DNA of 64,000 bases, from NCBI GenBank assembly GCA_945860135.1, contig CAMAPK010000009.1, positions 1 to 64,000 on the forward strand, in the 5' to 3' direction. The notes beneath the pieces were generated by a model that was given only the letters and a program-made list of their open reading frames with translations, did not search any database and was not told where the DNA came from. Source of the stretch: Nitrosovibrio sp. Nv4. GTDB taxonomy: Bacteria; Pseudomonadota; Gammaproteobacteria; Burkholderiales; Nitrosomonadaceae. Below, in pieces: positions 12,103 to 18,623 of this stretch (positions within the stretch are counted from its first letter, which is position 1; each line of letters begins with the position of its first letter). Both the position numbers and the translations under genes were made by a program.

Positions 12103-12678
12103 ATGAAACGGCGTGATGACAAACCTGCGCCCGCACCCACGGGCAACGATGAAGATGCGTCGCTGTTCCGCGATGCAGTGCGAGGCGTAGCACCGCTGGC
12201 CGCACCCGACAAAATCATACACACGCGCAAGCGCCCCCCGCCCATTCCCCAGCAAACTCCGCGTGACGCACAATCCACGCCGGCCGATTTGCTCTCCGAT
12301 CACATTCCGCTGGAAATAGAGGCAGGCGATGCCTGGTCATTCACACGCCCGGGCGTGTCGCAACAGACATTGCGGCGATTGCGCCGGGGTTATTGGGGAA
12401 TACAGGCGCGGCTTGATCTGCACGGCTTGACCCGTGAGCAGGCGCGACCGGAGCTGGTGGCGTTTCTCAACAGCAGCGCTCAGCGCGGTTTACGTTGTGT
12501 GCAGGTGATACACGGCAAGGGACTCAGCTCGAAAGATCGCGAGCCGGTGCTGAAGACCAGGGTGGGGAGCTGGCTGGCGCAGCGCGAGGAGGTGCTGGCT
12601 TTCTGTCAGGCCAGACCGGAGGAAGGCGGCAGCGGCGCGGTGCTGGTGTTGCTCAAGGCTGTTGATGCGCGGACTTAG
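12103..12678 (+). CDS. Smr-domain protein (putative endonuclease)
   Basis: The 191-residue protein has a charged, likely disordered N-terminal ~100 residues and a C-terminal Smr domain with the signature LDLHGLTREQARPELVAFL and the VIHGKG motif (about 105-185). Smr proteins of this YdaL/SmrB-like group are nucleases or nucleic-acid-binding proteins; SmrB-type members cleave mRNA at collided ribosomes. Which activity applies here cannot be told from sequence. The gene is bracketed by two copies of the same ~86-bp repeat, and the AGG ahead of its ATG belongs to the repeat terminus. Confidence 0.85.
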   Translation: MKRRDDKPAPAPTGNDEDASLFRDAVRGVAPLAAPDKIIHTRKRPPPIPQQTPRDAQSTPADLLSDHIPLEIEAGDAWSFTRPGVSQQTLRRLRRGYWGIQARLDLHGLTREQARPELVAFLNSSAQRGLRCVQVIHGKGLSSKDREPVLKTRVGSWLAQREEVLAFCQARPEEGGSGAVLVLLKAVDART

Positions 12679-12686
12679 AGCGGACC

Positions 12687-12760
12687 AGTACCGTAGGCTG
12701 GGGTGAGGTACGAACCCCAGCACAGCGCTGAAAAATGAGCGATCAACTGCCGGATTCAGG
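12687..12760. repeat. ~86-bp repeat, copy 2 (left end degenerate)
   Basis: Same interior as the copy at 12024-12097, in direct orientation, and the same right terminus CCGGATTCAGG at 12750-12760. The left terminal inverted repeat is not preserved. It lies between the convergent smr and DksA-type genes. Confidence 0.78.
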
Positions 12761-12767
12761 ATAGTTG

Positions 12768-13163
12768 CTACAAACTCGGATTCGACTCGTGCTGATGAGT
12801 TTTCTCGTGCCGGCTCTGGCATGGCATGCAGCGTTGCGCAGTAGGGTAGGCCAGCAGCCGGGCAAAGCCGATTTCACCGCCGCAATCGTCACAGTCACCA
12901 AAGTTCAGCGCCGCCAGACGTTTCAGCGACGTTTCTATTTCACGCATTTCCTGTACCTGGCGATCAACAATGGCCGTGTCGATATCCACCAGCATGTCGG
13001 CCACCGAATCATCACCGACATCACCCACCTTGCCCGCCAGATCGATATAACGCTGGTCGCCCGAGCGCTCCAGTTCGCCGCGCACGTCTTCCTGCAATTC
13101 CAGGTAACGCTGTTGCAGCGCCTGTTTCAGCTGTGCCAGCTGGTCTTCGCTCAGATTTGCCAT
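12768..13163 (-). CDS. TraR/DksA-family zinc finger protein
   Basis: The 131-residue protein has an N-terminal helical hairpin (about 1-85, LKQALQQRYLELQEDVRGEL) and a C4 zinc finger, CDDCGGEIGF followed by CMPC near residues 97-118. DksA-type proteins insert a coiled coil into the RNA polymerase secondary channel. The second half of the hairpin carries acidic VGDVGDDSVADMLVDIDTA. It is shorter than canonical DksA (~151) and could be a DksA paralogue or a more distant TraR-like regulator. Converges with smr. Confidence 0.85.
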   Translation of the reverse strand: MANLSEDQLAQLKQALQQRYLELQEDVRGELERSGDQRYIDLAGKVGDVGDDSVADMLVDIDTAIVDRQVQEMREIETSLKRLAALNFGDCDDCGGEIGFARLLAYPTAQRCMPCQSRHEKTHQHESNPSL

Positions 13164-13271
13164 GATCAGTATTCTCCGTTGTTATTGTTGCGTTCATTCT
13201 ACAGAAGCTGCGGCAGCAAGTCTTTAACCCAGATTGTTTATTAGGCTCGAAACGATGTGATCTGCCAGCAT

Positions 13272-13342
13272 CCGTTCGCCCTGAGCTTGTCGAAGGGCTA
13301 GGTTTTACAGCACGTGTGGTTCGACAAGCTCACCACGAACGG
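13272..13342. repeat. 71-bp dispersed palindromic repeat, copy 2 (inverted)
   Basis: The reverse complement nearly matches the copy at 8292-8362, including the two stems and the inner CTGTAAAAC. It lies between the DksA-type gene and the peroxiredoxin gene. Confidence 0.85.
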
Positions 13343-13355
13343 GTTAATGAACAAG

Positions 13356-13375
13356 CTGGATTTTTAGAGGTGCCC
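13356..13375. repeat. Terminal repeat of a MITE, overlapping the peroxiredoxin stop
   Basis: On the minus strand GGGCACCTCTAAAAATCCAG matches, with one difference, the terminus of the 144-bp element at 39997-40140. The TAA inside it is the stop codon of the peroxiredoxin gene, so the last residues of that protein are encoded by repeat sequence. I did not find the opposite terminus. Confidence 0.65.
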
Positions 13376-13900
13376 GGTAAGCTTCTTCAAATCCTCCACT
13401 ACCTCCAGCGCATTGCGCGAAGCGCTGGCCGACAGATAGACCTTGACGATGATGCCTTGTGGATCAATCAGGAAAGTGTTGCGCTTGGCAAATTTGACGA
13501 TGCCCAGATTGAGCAGTGAACCGTAGCGCGCGGCAGCCTCGGCTTTGCTGTCGGAAAGAAGCGGGAACTGCAGATTGTATTTTTTGGCGAAAGCGGCATG
13601 GCTGGAGGTATTGTCCACGCTGATGCCGATCACTTGCGCGCCCAATGCCGTGATCTGGTGCAGATCGTCACGGAACTTGCACGCCTGCTCGGTGCAGCCG
13701 GGCGTGTCGTCCTTGGGATAGAAATACAGCGCCAGCCACTTGCCGCGAAAATCCGCCAGCGTGTGAACTTGGCCGTTCTGGTCGGGCAGCTTGAAATCCG
13801 GCGCAGGCTGGCCCACCTTGGGCGACTCAGCGCGCACGGCATGGCTCCCGAAAAACAGAACCGCCGCCAGCAGTGCGGTGATGACAGTTAGCGATTTCAT
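13364..13900 (-). CDS. Exported peroxiredoxin, Bcp/PrxQ type
   Basis: Thiol peroxidase of 178 residues. An N-terminal signal peptide (MKSLTVITALLAAVLFFGS.., cleavage after AVRA) points to the periplasm. The AhpC/TSA domain carries the peroxidatic Cys in PKDDTPGCTEQAC; the second Cys five residues later is the resolving Cys typical of the Bcp/PrxQ subgroup. The start is the ATG at 13900, with AGGAG about 8 bases upstream; a longer frame to 13933 lacks support. Most Bcp proteins are cytoplasmic, so an exported form is a variant. The final residues (GHL) and stop come from a repeat terminus. Confidence 0.9.
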   Translation of the reverse strand: MKSLTVITALLAAVLFFGSHAVRAESPKVGQPAPDFKLPDQNGQVHTLADFRGKWLALYFYPKDDTPGCTEQACKFRDDLHQITALGAQVIGISVDNTSSHAAFAKKYNLQFPLLSDSKAEAAARYGSLLNLGIVKFAKRNTFLIDPQGIIVKVYLSASASRNALEVVEDLKKLTGHL

Positions 13901-13960
13901 GATGCATCTCCTGTGTGTAACTTGCAGCGCCACTCCAAACCATAGCTCATTCCTCGTTTT

Positions 13961-15169
13961 TTATCTGACTGGCCACGCCCACCAGCGCAACAACAGAGCC
14001 GAAAAAGCGGCCAGCGCGCCAGCGAAAAAGAACGCCATCGCCGCACCCTGGAAGTGCCAGATGCTGCCGAACAGCAGTCCCGCCGGAATTGCCGCGATCC
14101 CCACCATCAGATGATACCAGCCAAATGCCGTGCCGCGCTCGCCGGGGTCGGCATAATCGCTGATGATGGCGCGCTCTGCCCCTTCGCTCATGCCCATGCA
14201 CAGGCCATAGAAAATGCTCACCGCCCACAGCCCGGCGCTATCCGTGACCAGACCGAGCAGCAGGAACGACAGCGCGAATGCGCTCCAGCCGATTAGCATC
14301 AAGGCCCCGCGCCCGACGCGATCCGCCAGTTGTCCGCCCCAGGTGGAAGTGGCGGCCTTGGCAAGATTCAATGCCGACCATAACAACAGCAGTTCGACCA
14401 CCCCCACGCCCAATTGGTGCCCCAGCAGCAGAATGAATGTTTCCGAGGCACGTGCGAAAGTGAACAACACCAGCACCAGCAGGTAACGCCGCATCGGCAG
14501 CGACAACAGCGCCCAGCGCAACGGCGCCAGCACCACCGGGGTCGGCGGCACGGCGGGCCTCTCCTCCTTGACGCCCACGCCCAGCAGCAGCACCGCGATA
14601 AAACCCGGAACTGCCGACCACAAAATCACTTCGGTGAGACTCAAGCCAGACCACGCCAGCGCTGCCGCCGCTGCCAGACTTCCCGCTACCGCCCCGCCGT
14701 TGTCCAGCGCGCGGTGAAAGCCATAGGCGTAGCCGCGCATGTGCGGCGGCGTTGCATCCGCCACCAGCGCATCGCGTGGCGCACTGCGCAGACCCTTGCC
14801 AGCCCGGTCGATGCTGCGCAACAGCAGCAACATCGGCCAGGAAGCGGCCAGCCCCAGTAACGGGCGGGCAAAGTTGGACAGCGTGTAGCCCATCACCGTC
14901 AGCCCCTTGCGCCGCCCGCGCAGCACATCGGAATGGCGTCCCGACCACAGCTTGAGCAGGCTGGCCACCGCATCGGCGACGCCTTCGATCAGGCCCAGCG
15001 CCACCGGTCCGGCGGCCAGCACGGTCGCGAGCAGAATCGGAATGAGCGGAATGACGATATCGGAAGCGAAATCGTTGAAGAAACTGACCAGGCCGAGGAC
15101 GACCACGGTACGCGGCAGTTTGTTGCGCTGTGCAGGAGCCGCATCAGGCGCCGGTTCGAGTTTATTCAT
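13961..15169 (-). CDS. MFS transporter
   Basis: Inner-membrane carrier of 402 residues with about 12 hydrophobic segments. The first loop contains GVADAVASLLKLWSGRHSD, close to the MFS motif A region, and R-rich cytoplasmic loops follow. The family is the group of single-polypeptide exporters (multidrug or YfkF/YbjJ-like); no substrate can be assigned. The start is placed at the ATG at 15169; the longer open frame to 15226 runs into the tRNA-Arg gene and is not credible. It lies next to the island border. Confidence 0.85.
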   Translation of the reverse strand: MNKLEPAPDAAPAQRNKLPRTVVVLGLVSFFNDFASDIVIPLIPILLATVLAAGPVALGLIEGVADAVASLLKLWSGRHSDVLRGRRKGLTVMGYTLSNFARPLLGLAASWPMLLLLRSIDRAGKGLRSAPRDALVADATPPHMRGYAYGFHRALDNGGAVAGSLAAAAALAWSGLSLTEVILWSAVPGFIAVLLLGVGVKEERPAVPPTPVVLAPLRWALLSLPMRRYLLVLVLFTFARASETFILLLGHQLGVGVVELLLLWSALNLAKAATSTWGGQLADRVGRGALMLIGWSAFALSFLLLGLVTDSAGLWAVSIFYGLCMGMSEGAERAIISDYADPGERGTAFGWYHLMVGIAAIPAGLLFGSIWHFQGAAMAFFFAGALAAFSALLLRWWAWPVR

Positions 15170-15199
15170 ACCGGGATAATAGCGTAAAATGCCGCTTCC

Positions 15200-15238
15200 G
15201 CCCTGGTAGCTCAGTGGATAGAGCAACCCCCTCCTAAG
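15200..15238 (+). pseudogene. 5' half of tRNA-Arg(CCU), split by integration
   Basis: The 39 bases from GCCCTGG through the D arm and anticodon stem end in the anticodon loop CTCCTAA. They pair correctly (acceptor, ACCCC/GGGGT anticodon stem) with the 3' half found at 25970-26006 and again at 31202-31238, not with the sequence that follows here. A possible -10 (TAAAAT at 15185-15190) precedes it. The core CTCCTAAG (15231-15238) is the left attachment site of the island. Confidence 0.9.
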
Positions 15239-15404
15239 TCTTTGCTACGCACTAGCGAAAATCGCGCCAGCCGTTGTTTTAATACGCTTTTCCGCATCAT
15301 ACGATAGCTTTAAAAGCATTCCGGCTAGGTTTGTCTAAGTATTTTCTACGTATTTTTTTTGCCTTAGGCCGCCAGCGCTGCCGATGGTAAAATTTTCTTC
15401 TTTG

Positions 15405-15443
15405 GCCCTCGTAGCTCAGTGGATAGAGTAATCGCCTCCTAAG
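15405..15443 (+). pseudogene. Second tRNA-Arg(CCU) 5' half
   Basis: GCCCTCGTAGCTCAGTGGAT and onward resembles the host 5' half but differs in the acceptor (GCCCTCG) and anticodon stem (ATCGC). It needs a 3' side starting GCGAT, which is not present next to it or at either downstream 3' half. It ends in the same CCTCCTAAG core. It is likely the relic of a tRNA carried by an earlier element. Confidence 0.75.
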
Positions 15444-15608
15444 TCTTTGATACGCACTAGCGAAAATCGCGCCACACGTTGTTTTGCTTGGTTTTTTCGT
15501 ATATCCCGATAGCTATAAAAGCATTCTTGCTAGGTTTATCTAAGTATTTTCTACGTATTTTTTTGCCATAGGCCGCCAGCACTGCGGACGGGGAAAATTT
15601 GAATTTTG

Positions 15609-15633
15609 GCCCCCTCATAACTCAGTAGGGGAT
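15609..15633 (+). pseudogene. Degenerate tRNA 5'-like fragment
   Basis: GCCCCCTCATAACTCAGTAG retains the acceptor-like start and a D-arm CTCAGT but loses the anticodon region and core. The upstream block (GCCAGCACTGCGGACGGGGA) aligns with the block upstream of the fragment at 15405 and, more weakly, with that of the complete tRNA at 17816. Confidence 0.45.
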
Positions 15634-15686
15634 CAGGGTGAGGTATACTTTGCCTCCTTCAAAGCTACTGATAGGTTCCGACTGTA

Positions 15687-16844
15687 ATGAAAGTCGTAGA
15701 TTTCTTTTCTGGCGCTGGCGGACTTTCCTGCGGTCTGAATATGGCAGGTTTCGAATCAATATTGGGCTCCGATATTCACCCAGTCTATGCTCAGACCTAT
15801 GCCAAGAATCACCCAAAATCCAAAGTAATCACTACTGACATTCGAGAACTTTCCGAACATGACATTTTGAAGCTGACAGGCCTTAGGCCAGGTGAGCTTG
15901 ATTTATTGGCGGGCGGACCACCTTGCCAAGGTTTCTCTATCAATGCTCCTATCAGGACACTTGATGACCAGAGAAACCACCTGTTCAAGGAATACCTACG
16001 GATTGCTGAGATTCTTAATCCGAAAGCCATCCTCATTGAAAATGTGCCAGGTCTAGTTTCACTTGGCAAAGGAACTGTTGTCAAAGCGATATACCACCAT
16101 CTGAATCAAATGGGCTACACAGTCGCTCATAGAATACTTTTTGCTGGGCATTACGGCGTGCCACAAATGCGATTCAGGACAGTATTCATCGCCCTGAGAG
16201 ATGGTGGAAAAATTGAGTTCCCAGAACCAGCTTTTAACTCCAAAGCCGTTGCGAACTTTGCAGGAGCACGTGAGCTTTGTTTGCAAATTCACCCGCTTTT
16301 TTCCGAGCATCTGAGGGAACAAACCACAGTCTGGAACGCCATTTCCGATCTGCCAGAACTAGCCTTGGGTGAAGCGATAAACGATGTTAAGTATCCAATG
16401 TCAGCGCAATCCGAATACCAGAAGATTTTGCGGAAGGGTTCCAAAAAGATTTACAACCACGCATGCGCAAAACTTGGCAAGGCTAACTTGGAGCGACTGA
16501 CTCATATTCCCCAAGGGGGAAGTTGGCGGGATATTCCTCACGATTTGCTACCAGCAGGTTTAAAGCGCGCCCGAAGAAGCGATCACACCAAGAGATATGG
16601 ACGACTTCATCCAGATCAACTCTGCTCTACCATCTTGACCAAGTGCGATCCACATTGGGGGAGTTTTTTCCATCCAACCCAAGACAGAGCCTTGTCGGTC
16701 CGAGAAGCTGCTCGAATTCAATCCTTTCCCGATACCTATGCTTTCACAGGCAGCCTTACCGAACAGTTCGAGCAAGTAGGAAATGCTGTTCCCCCACTAA
16801 TGGCCAAAGCTATCGGTGAAACCATTAAGAAGTTAATCAAATGA
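15687..16844 (+). CDS. DNA (cytosine-5)-methyltransferase
   Basis: The 385-residue protein has all core motifs of the C5-MTase family: motif I DFFSGAGGLSCGL (residue 5 on), catalytic GGPPCQGFSI with Cys80, motif VI ENVPGL near 118, and the C-terminal motif QVGNAVPPLMAKAIG. The variable region (about 190-320) would set specificity. It methylates cytosine in DNA to protect against the endonuclease encoded directly downstream, whose ATG overlaps its stop (ATGA), so the pair is co-translated. Base composition is more AT-rich than the chromosome flanks, as expected for island cargo. The recognition sequence is unknown. Confidence 0.95.
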   Translation: MKVVDFFSGAGGLSCGLNMAGFESILGSDIHPVYAQTYAKNHPKSKVITTDIRELSEHDILKLTGLRPGELDLLAGGPPCQGFSINAPIRTLDDQRNHLFKEYLRIAEILNPKAILIENVPGLVSLGKGTVVKAIYHHLNQMGYTVAHRILFAGHYGVPQMRFRTVFIALRDGGKIEFPEPAFNSKAVANFAGARELCLQIHPLFSEHLREQTTVWNAISDLPELALGEAINDVKYPMSAQSEYQKILRKGSKKIYNHACAKLGKANLERLTHIPQGGSWRDIPHDLLPAGLKRARRSDHTKRYGRLHPDQLCSTILTKCDPHWGSFFHPTQDRALSVREAARIQSFPDTYAFTGSLTEQFEQVGNAVPPLMAKAIGETIKKLIK

Positions 16845-17746
16845 CTAATGGAAAAAGCTCAACTCGAACACTGGTGGAAGTGTTCGGACATGACCCACGA
16901 GATATAACACCAGTAGCCAGAAAGTTTTGGGAGCTTTCTGCTTGCCCGTTCCTAGGAAAAGCCTGCACAAAATACGATCATACGGCCACGATTTGCTATG
17001 GCACATGCTCGGTCACTAACGCCAATCAGAATGTTGTCATCTGTCCAAATAGACTTTATGCCAACAATTACGAGACAATCAGGAAGGTTAGCACCGATGT
17101 GTTTGGAGCCGTCCAGTTCTTGATGTTTGATGAATACATCAAAGCGGCAATCACTGGCTCGAAGAACCTAGAATGTGTCGTTGCTCTCGGACAGAACTCG
17201 GGAAAGGAAGTCAAACTCACGAAAATGAGTATGGACTGGGTTCTAGCGCATATTAAGAACGGAATATTGCAGGAATACGTTGGGATCGAGGTCCAAAGCA
17301 TTGACATCACAGGCAACTACCGAGACTGTTGGTATGCCGCCAGGGATAGCAAGCAAAACCTACCACCATCGGGACACGGCTTGAACTGGGCAAATGTTCA
17401 TAAGCGACTCATGCCCCAGATCATCAGAAAGAGCTTGGTTTATTCCAAATCAAATCTCGTAAAAAAGGGACTTTATTTCATAGTCCCAGAGCCAGTTTAT
17501 CAACGATTTGAGGAAATCATTGGTAAAGACATTCCTCTTGAAAATAGTTCAGCAAAGGACGTAATAACGGTTTATACCTACGACCTCGGTCCTGCTGTTC
17601 AAAGGGGTCAAACAAGATCGCAGATTTTGGTCCGAACAGTGCGATTTAAGTTAGCTGAGTTTTCAGCTAGATTTGTTACTGGTCCGAATCTTCCAAGTGG
17701 AGACTCGCTCGACAACAAGATTCGAGAGATACTAGCGTGCCGATAA
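16841..17746 (+). CDS. Type II restriction endonuclease, NotI-like
   Basis: The 301-residue protein resembles NotI. The N-terminal cysteine cluster (Cys35, 42, 52, 56, 68; CPFLGKAC, YGTCSVT, VICPNRL) matches the NotI iron-binding region. Residues Glu123, Asp132, Glu150 and Gln152 (GIEVQSIDITG) correspond to the NotI active-site set in the PD-(D/E)XK fold, and LNWANVHKRLMPQIIRK matches a conserved downstream helix. It overlaps the methyltransferase by 4 bases, forming a compact R-M unit. NotI itself cuts GCGGCCGC; that sequence occurs at 45413 in this window, which says nothing decisive because host sites would be methylated. Specificity could differ. Confidence 0.85.
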   Translation: MTNGKSSTRTLVEVFGHDPRDITPVARKFWELSACPFLGKACTKYDHTATICYGTCSVTNANQNVVICPNRLYANNYETIRKVSTDVFGAVQFLMFDEYIKAAITGSKNLECVVALGQNSGKEVKLTKMSMDWVLAHIKNGILQEYVGIEVQSIDITGNYRDCWYAARDSKQNLPPSGHGLNWANVHKRLMPQIIRKSLVYSKSNLVKKGLYFIVPEPVYQRFEEIIGKDIPLENSSAKDVITVYTYDLGPAVQRGQTRSQILVRTVRFKLAEFSARFVTGPNLPSGDSLDNKIREILACR

Positions 17747-17815
17747 AATGCCTCCAAGCATTTCTGCCATGAATCTACCGACACCAGTCTCTGTGAATGG
17801 TAAAATTTTCCCCTA

Positions 17816-17890
17816 GTCCCCGTGGCCCAATGGATAAGGCGCGCGCCTCCTAAGCGTGATATGTGGGTTCGATTCCCGCCGGGGACGCCA
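17816..17890 (+). tRNA. tRNA-Arg(CCU), complete, carried inside the island
   Basis: 75 bases including an encoded CCA. Acceptor GTCCCCG/CGGGGAC pairs perfectly. The anticodon stem CGCGC/GCGTG closes the loop CTCCTAA (anticodon CCU), and the T arm GTGGG-TTCGATT-CCCGC is intact. An upstream A/T box (GGTAAAATTTT) may be its -10. It differs clearly from the split host tRNA in the stems, so it is of foreign origin. It contains the same CCTCCTAAG core used for integration and could replace the disrupted host gene. Confidence 0.93.
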
Positions 17891-17895
17891 CCAAG

Positions 17896-18294
17896 ATGCC
17901 AGCATCCACAACCATCCTCACAGACCTACGCGCCAGATACGGAGCGTCCAGGGTCGTTTTGACTGCTGATGAGGTAGCAGAGAGCCTTGGCTCTGCTCCT
18001 GATGGCTGGGATGCTATACGTAAAAGCCGAGGCTTCCCCCTTGCTGTAAAACGGGTTGCTGGCAAGCCTGTGGTAAGTATCTATGACTTTGCTGACTGGC
18101 TATCCGAGGGCTTTGCCCCCCCTGCTGAGAAAAGCCGTCTCCCTGCCCCTAAAAGGGCAAGAGCAAGCCTAGCCAAGTCCATCTTGGCCCTACGTCTTCA
18201 ACAAGAGTTTTTAGGCGAGCTAGCCGCCCATTTGGAGCGTATTGAGCTTACGCAGGACGCCCCTGATAAGACGCCCTTGCCCCCGAGCATCTAA
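17896..18294 (+). CDS. AlpA/excisionase-like DNA-binding protein
   Basis: The 132-residue protein has an N-terminal winged-helix-like segment, VVLTADEVAESLGS...WDAIRKSRGFPLAVKR...VVSIYDFADWL (about 18-70), in the style of AlpA/Xis recombination directionality factors. The tail is basic and coiled. The start is the ATG at 17896, 5 bases after the tRNA; the longer frame would begin inside the tRNA. Position beside an attachment-type core supports a role in element excision or regulation, but this is inference from fold pattern and context. It converges with the next gene, overlapping by 4 bases at the stops. Confidence 0.6.
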   Translation: MPASTTILTDLRARYGASRVVLTADEVAESLGSAPDGWDAIRKSRGFPLAVKRVAGKPVVSIYDFADWLSEGFAPPAEKSRLPAPKRARASLAKSILALRLQQEFLGELAAHLERIELTQDAPDKTPLPPSI

Positions 18295-18533
18295 GCTTTT
18301 TTTGCTCTGACTTTTGGCGTTTTAGCTTCAAGTTCTGCCCTCTCCATCTCCCTTTTGACCAACTCCATAAATTTTGGGTCAGTCGCTGCCGCACGCTTGG
18401 CAGCAGCCGCATAGATGCCAGTCTCCGCCTTGAAAATATCGACATCAACAACAACTATTTTTTGCTTAATGTCGGCCAATTTTTTCTCGAGTTTTTCTTT
18501 GGTAGCCCTTAGATCTGAAAGCGTAGCAGCCAT
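18291..18533 (-). CDS. Small coiled-coil protein, unknown
   Basis: The 80-residue protein is mostly charged helix: LRATKEKLEKKLADIKQKIVVVDVDIF is a strong coiled-coil candidate, followed by an Ala-rich segment and a basic C-terminus (KTPKVRAKKA). I do not recognise a family. It lies downstream of the DUF3987-like gene on the same strand and may be part of the element's replication or maintenance set. Its stop overlaps the convergent AlpA-like gene. Confidence 0.6.
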   Translation of the reverse strand: MAATLSDLRATKEKLEKKLADIKQKIVVVDVDIFKAETGIYAAAAKRAAATDPKFMELVKREMERAELEAKTPKVRAKKA

Positions 18534-18623
18534 AGCAATTTACCCCTAAAAAGCCGACAAATCGTCGACGATTTATGATGGTATCACAAGAAAAAGGCCT
18601 TGTTGTGGGGCTGGTTTAGCCAT

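Larger units (their letters stand above)
15239..15686. other. Left attachment region: two ~205-bp units with arm-type sites and tRNA-like fragments
   Basis: The sequence after the first core (15239 on) recurs after the second core (15444 on), starting with TCTTTG(C/A)TACGCACTAGCG. Each unit holds a pair AAGTATTTT/ACGTATTTT spaced 11 bases (15337 and 15348; 15542 and 15553), likely integrase arm-binding sites. Each unit ends in an A/T-rich (TAAAATTTT-like) box followed by a tRNA 5'-half-like sequence (15405-15443, and a degenerate one at 15609-15633). No protein gene is seen before 15687. Confidence 0.7.

Noticed and set aside
13220-13375. Complete MITE around the 71-bp repeat copy 2
   Set aside because: Only one terminus (13356-13375) matches the element at 39997; no opposite terminus was found.
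15170-15226. Longer N-terminus for the MFS transporter
   Set aside because: It would translate antisense through the tRNA-Arg 5' half; the ATG at 15169 is the sensible start.
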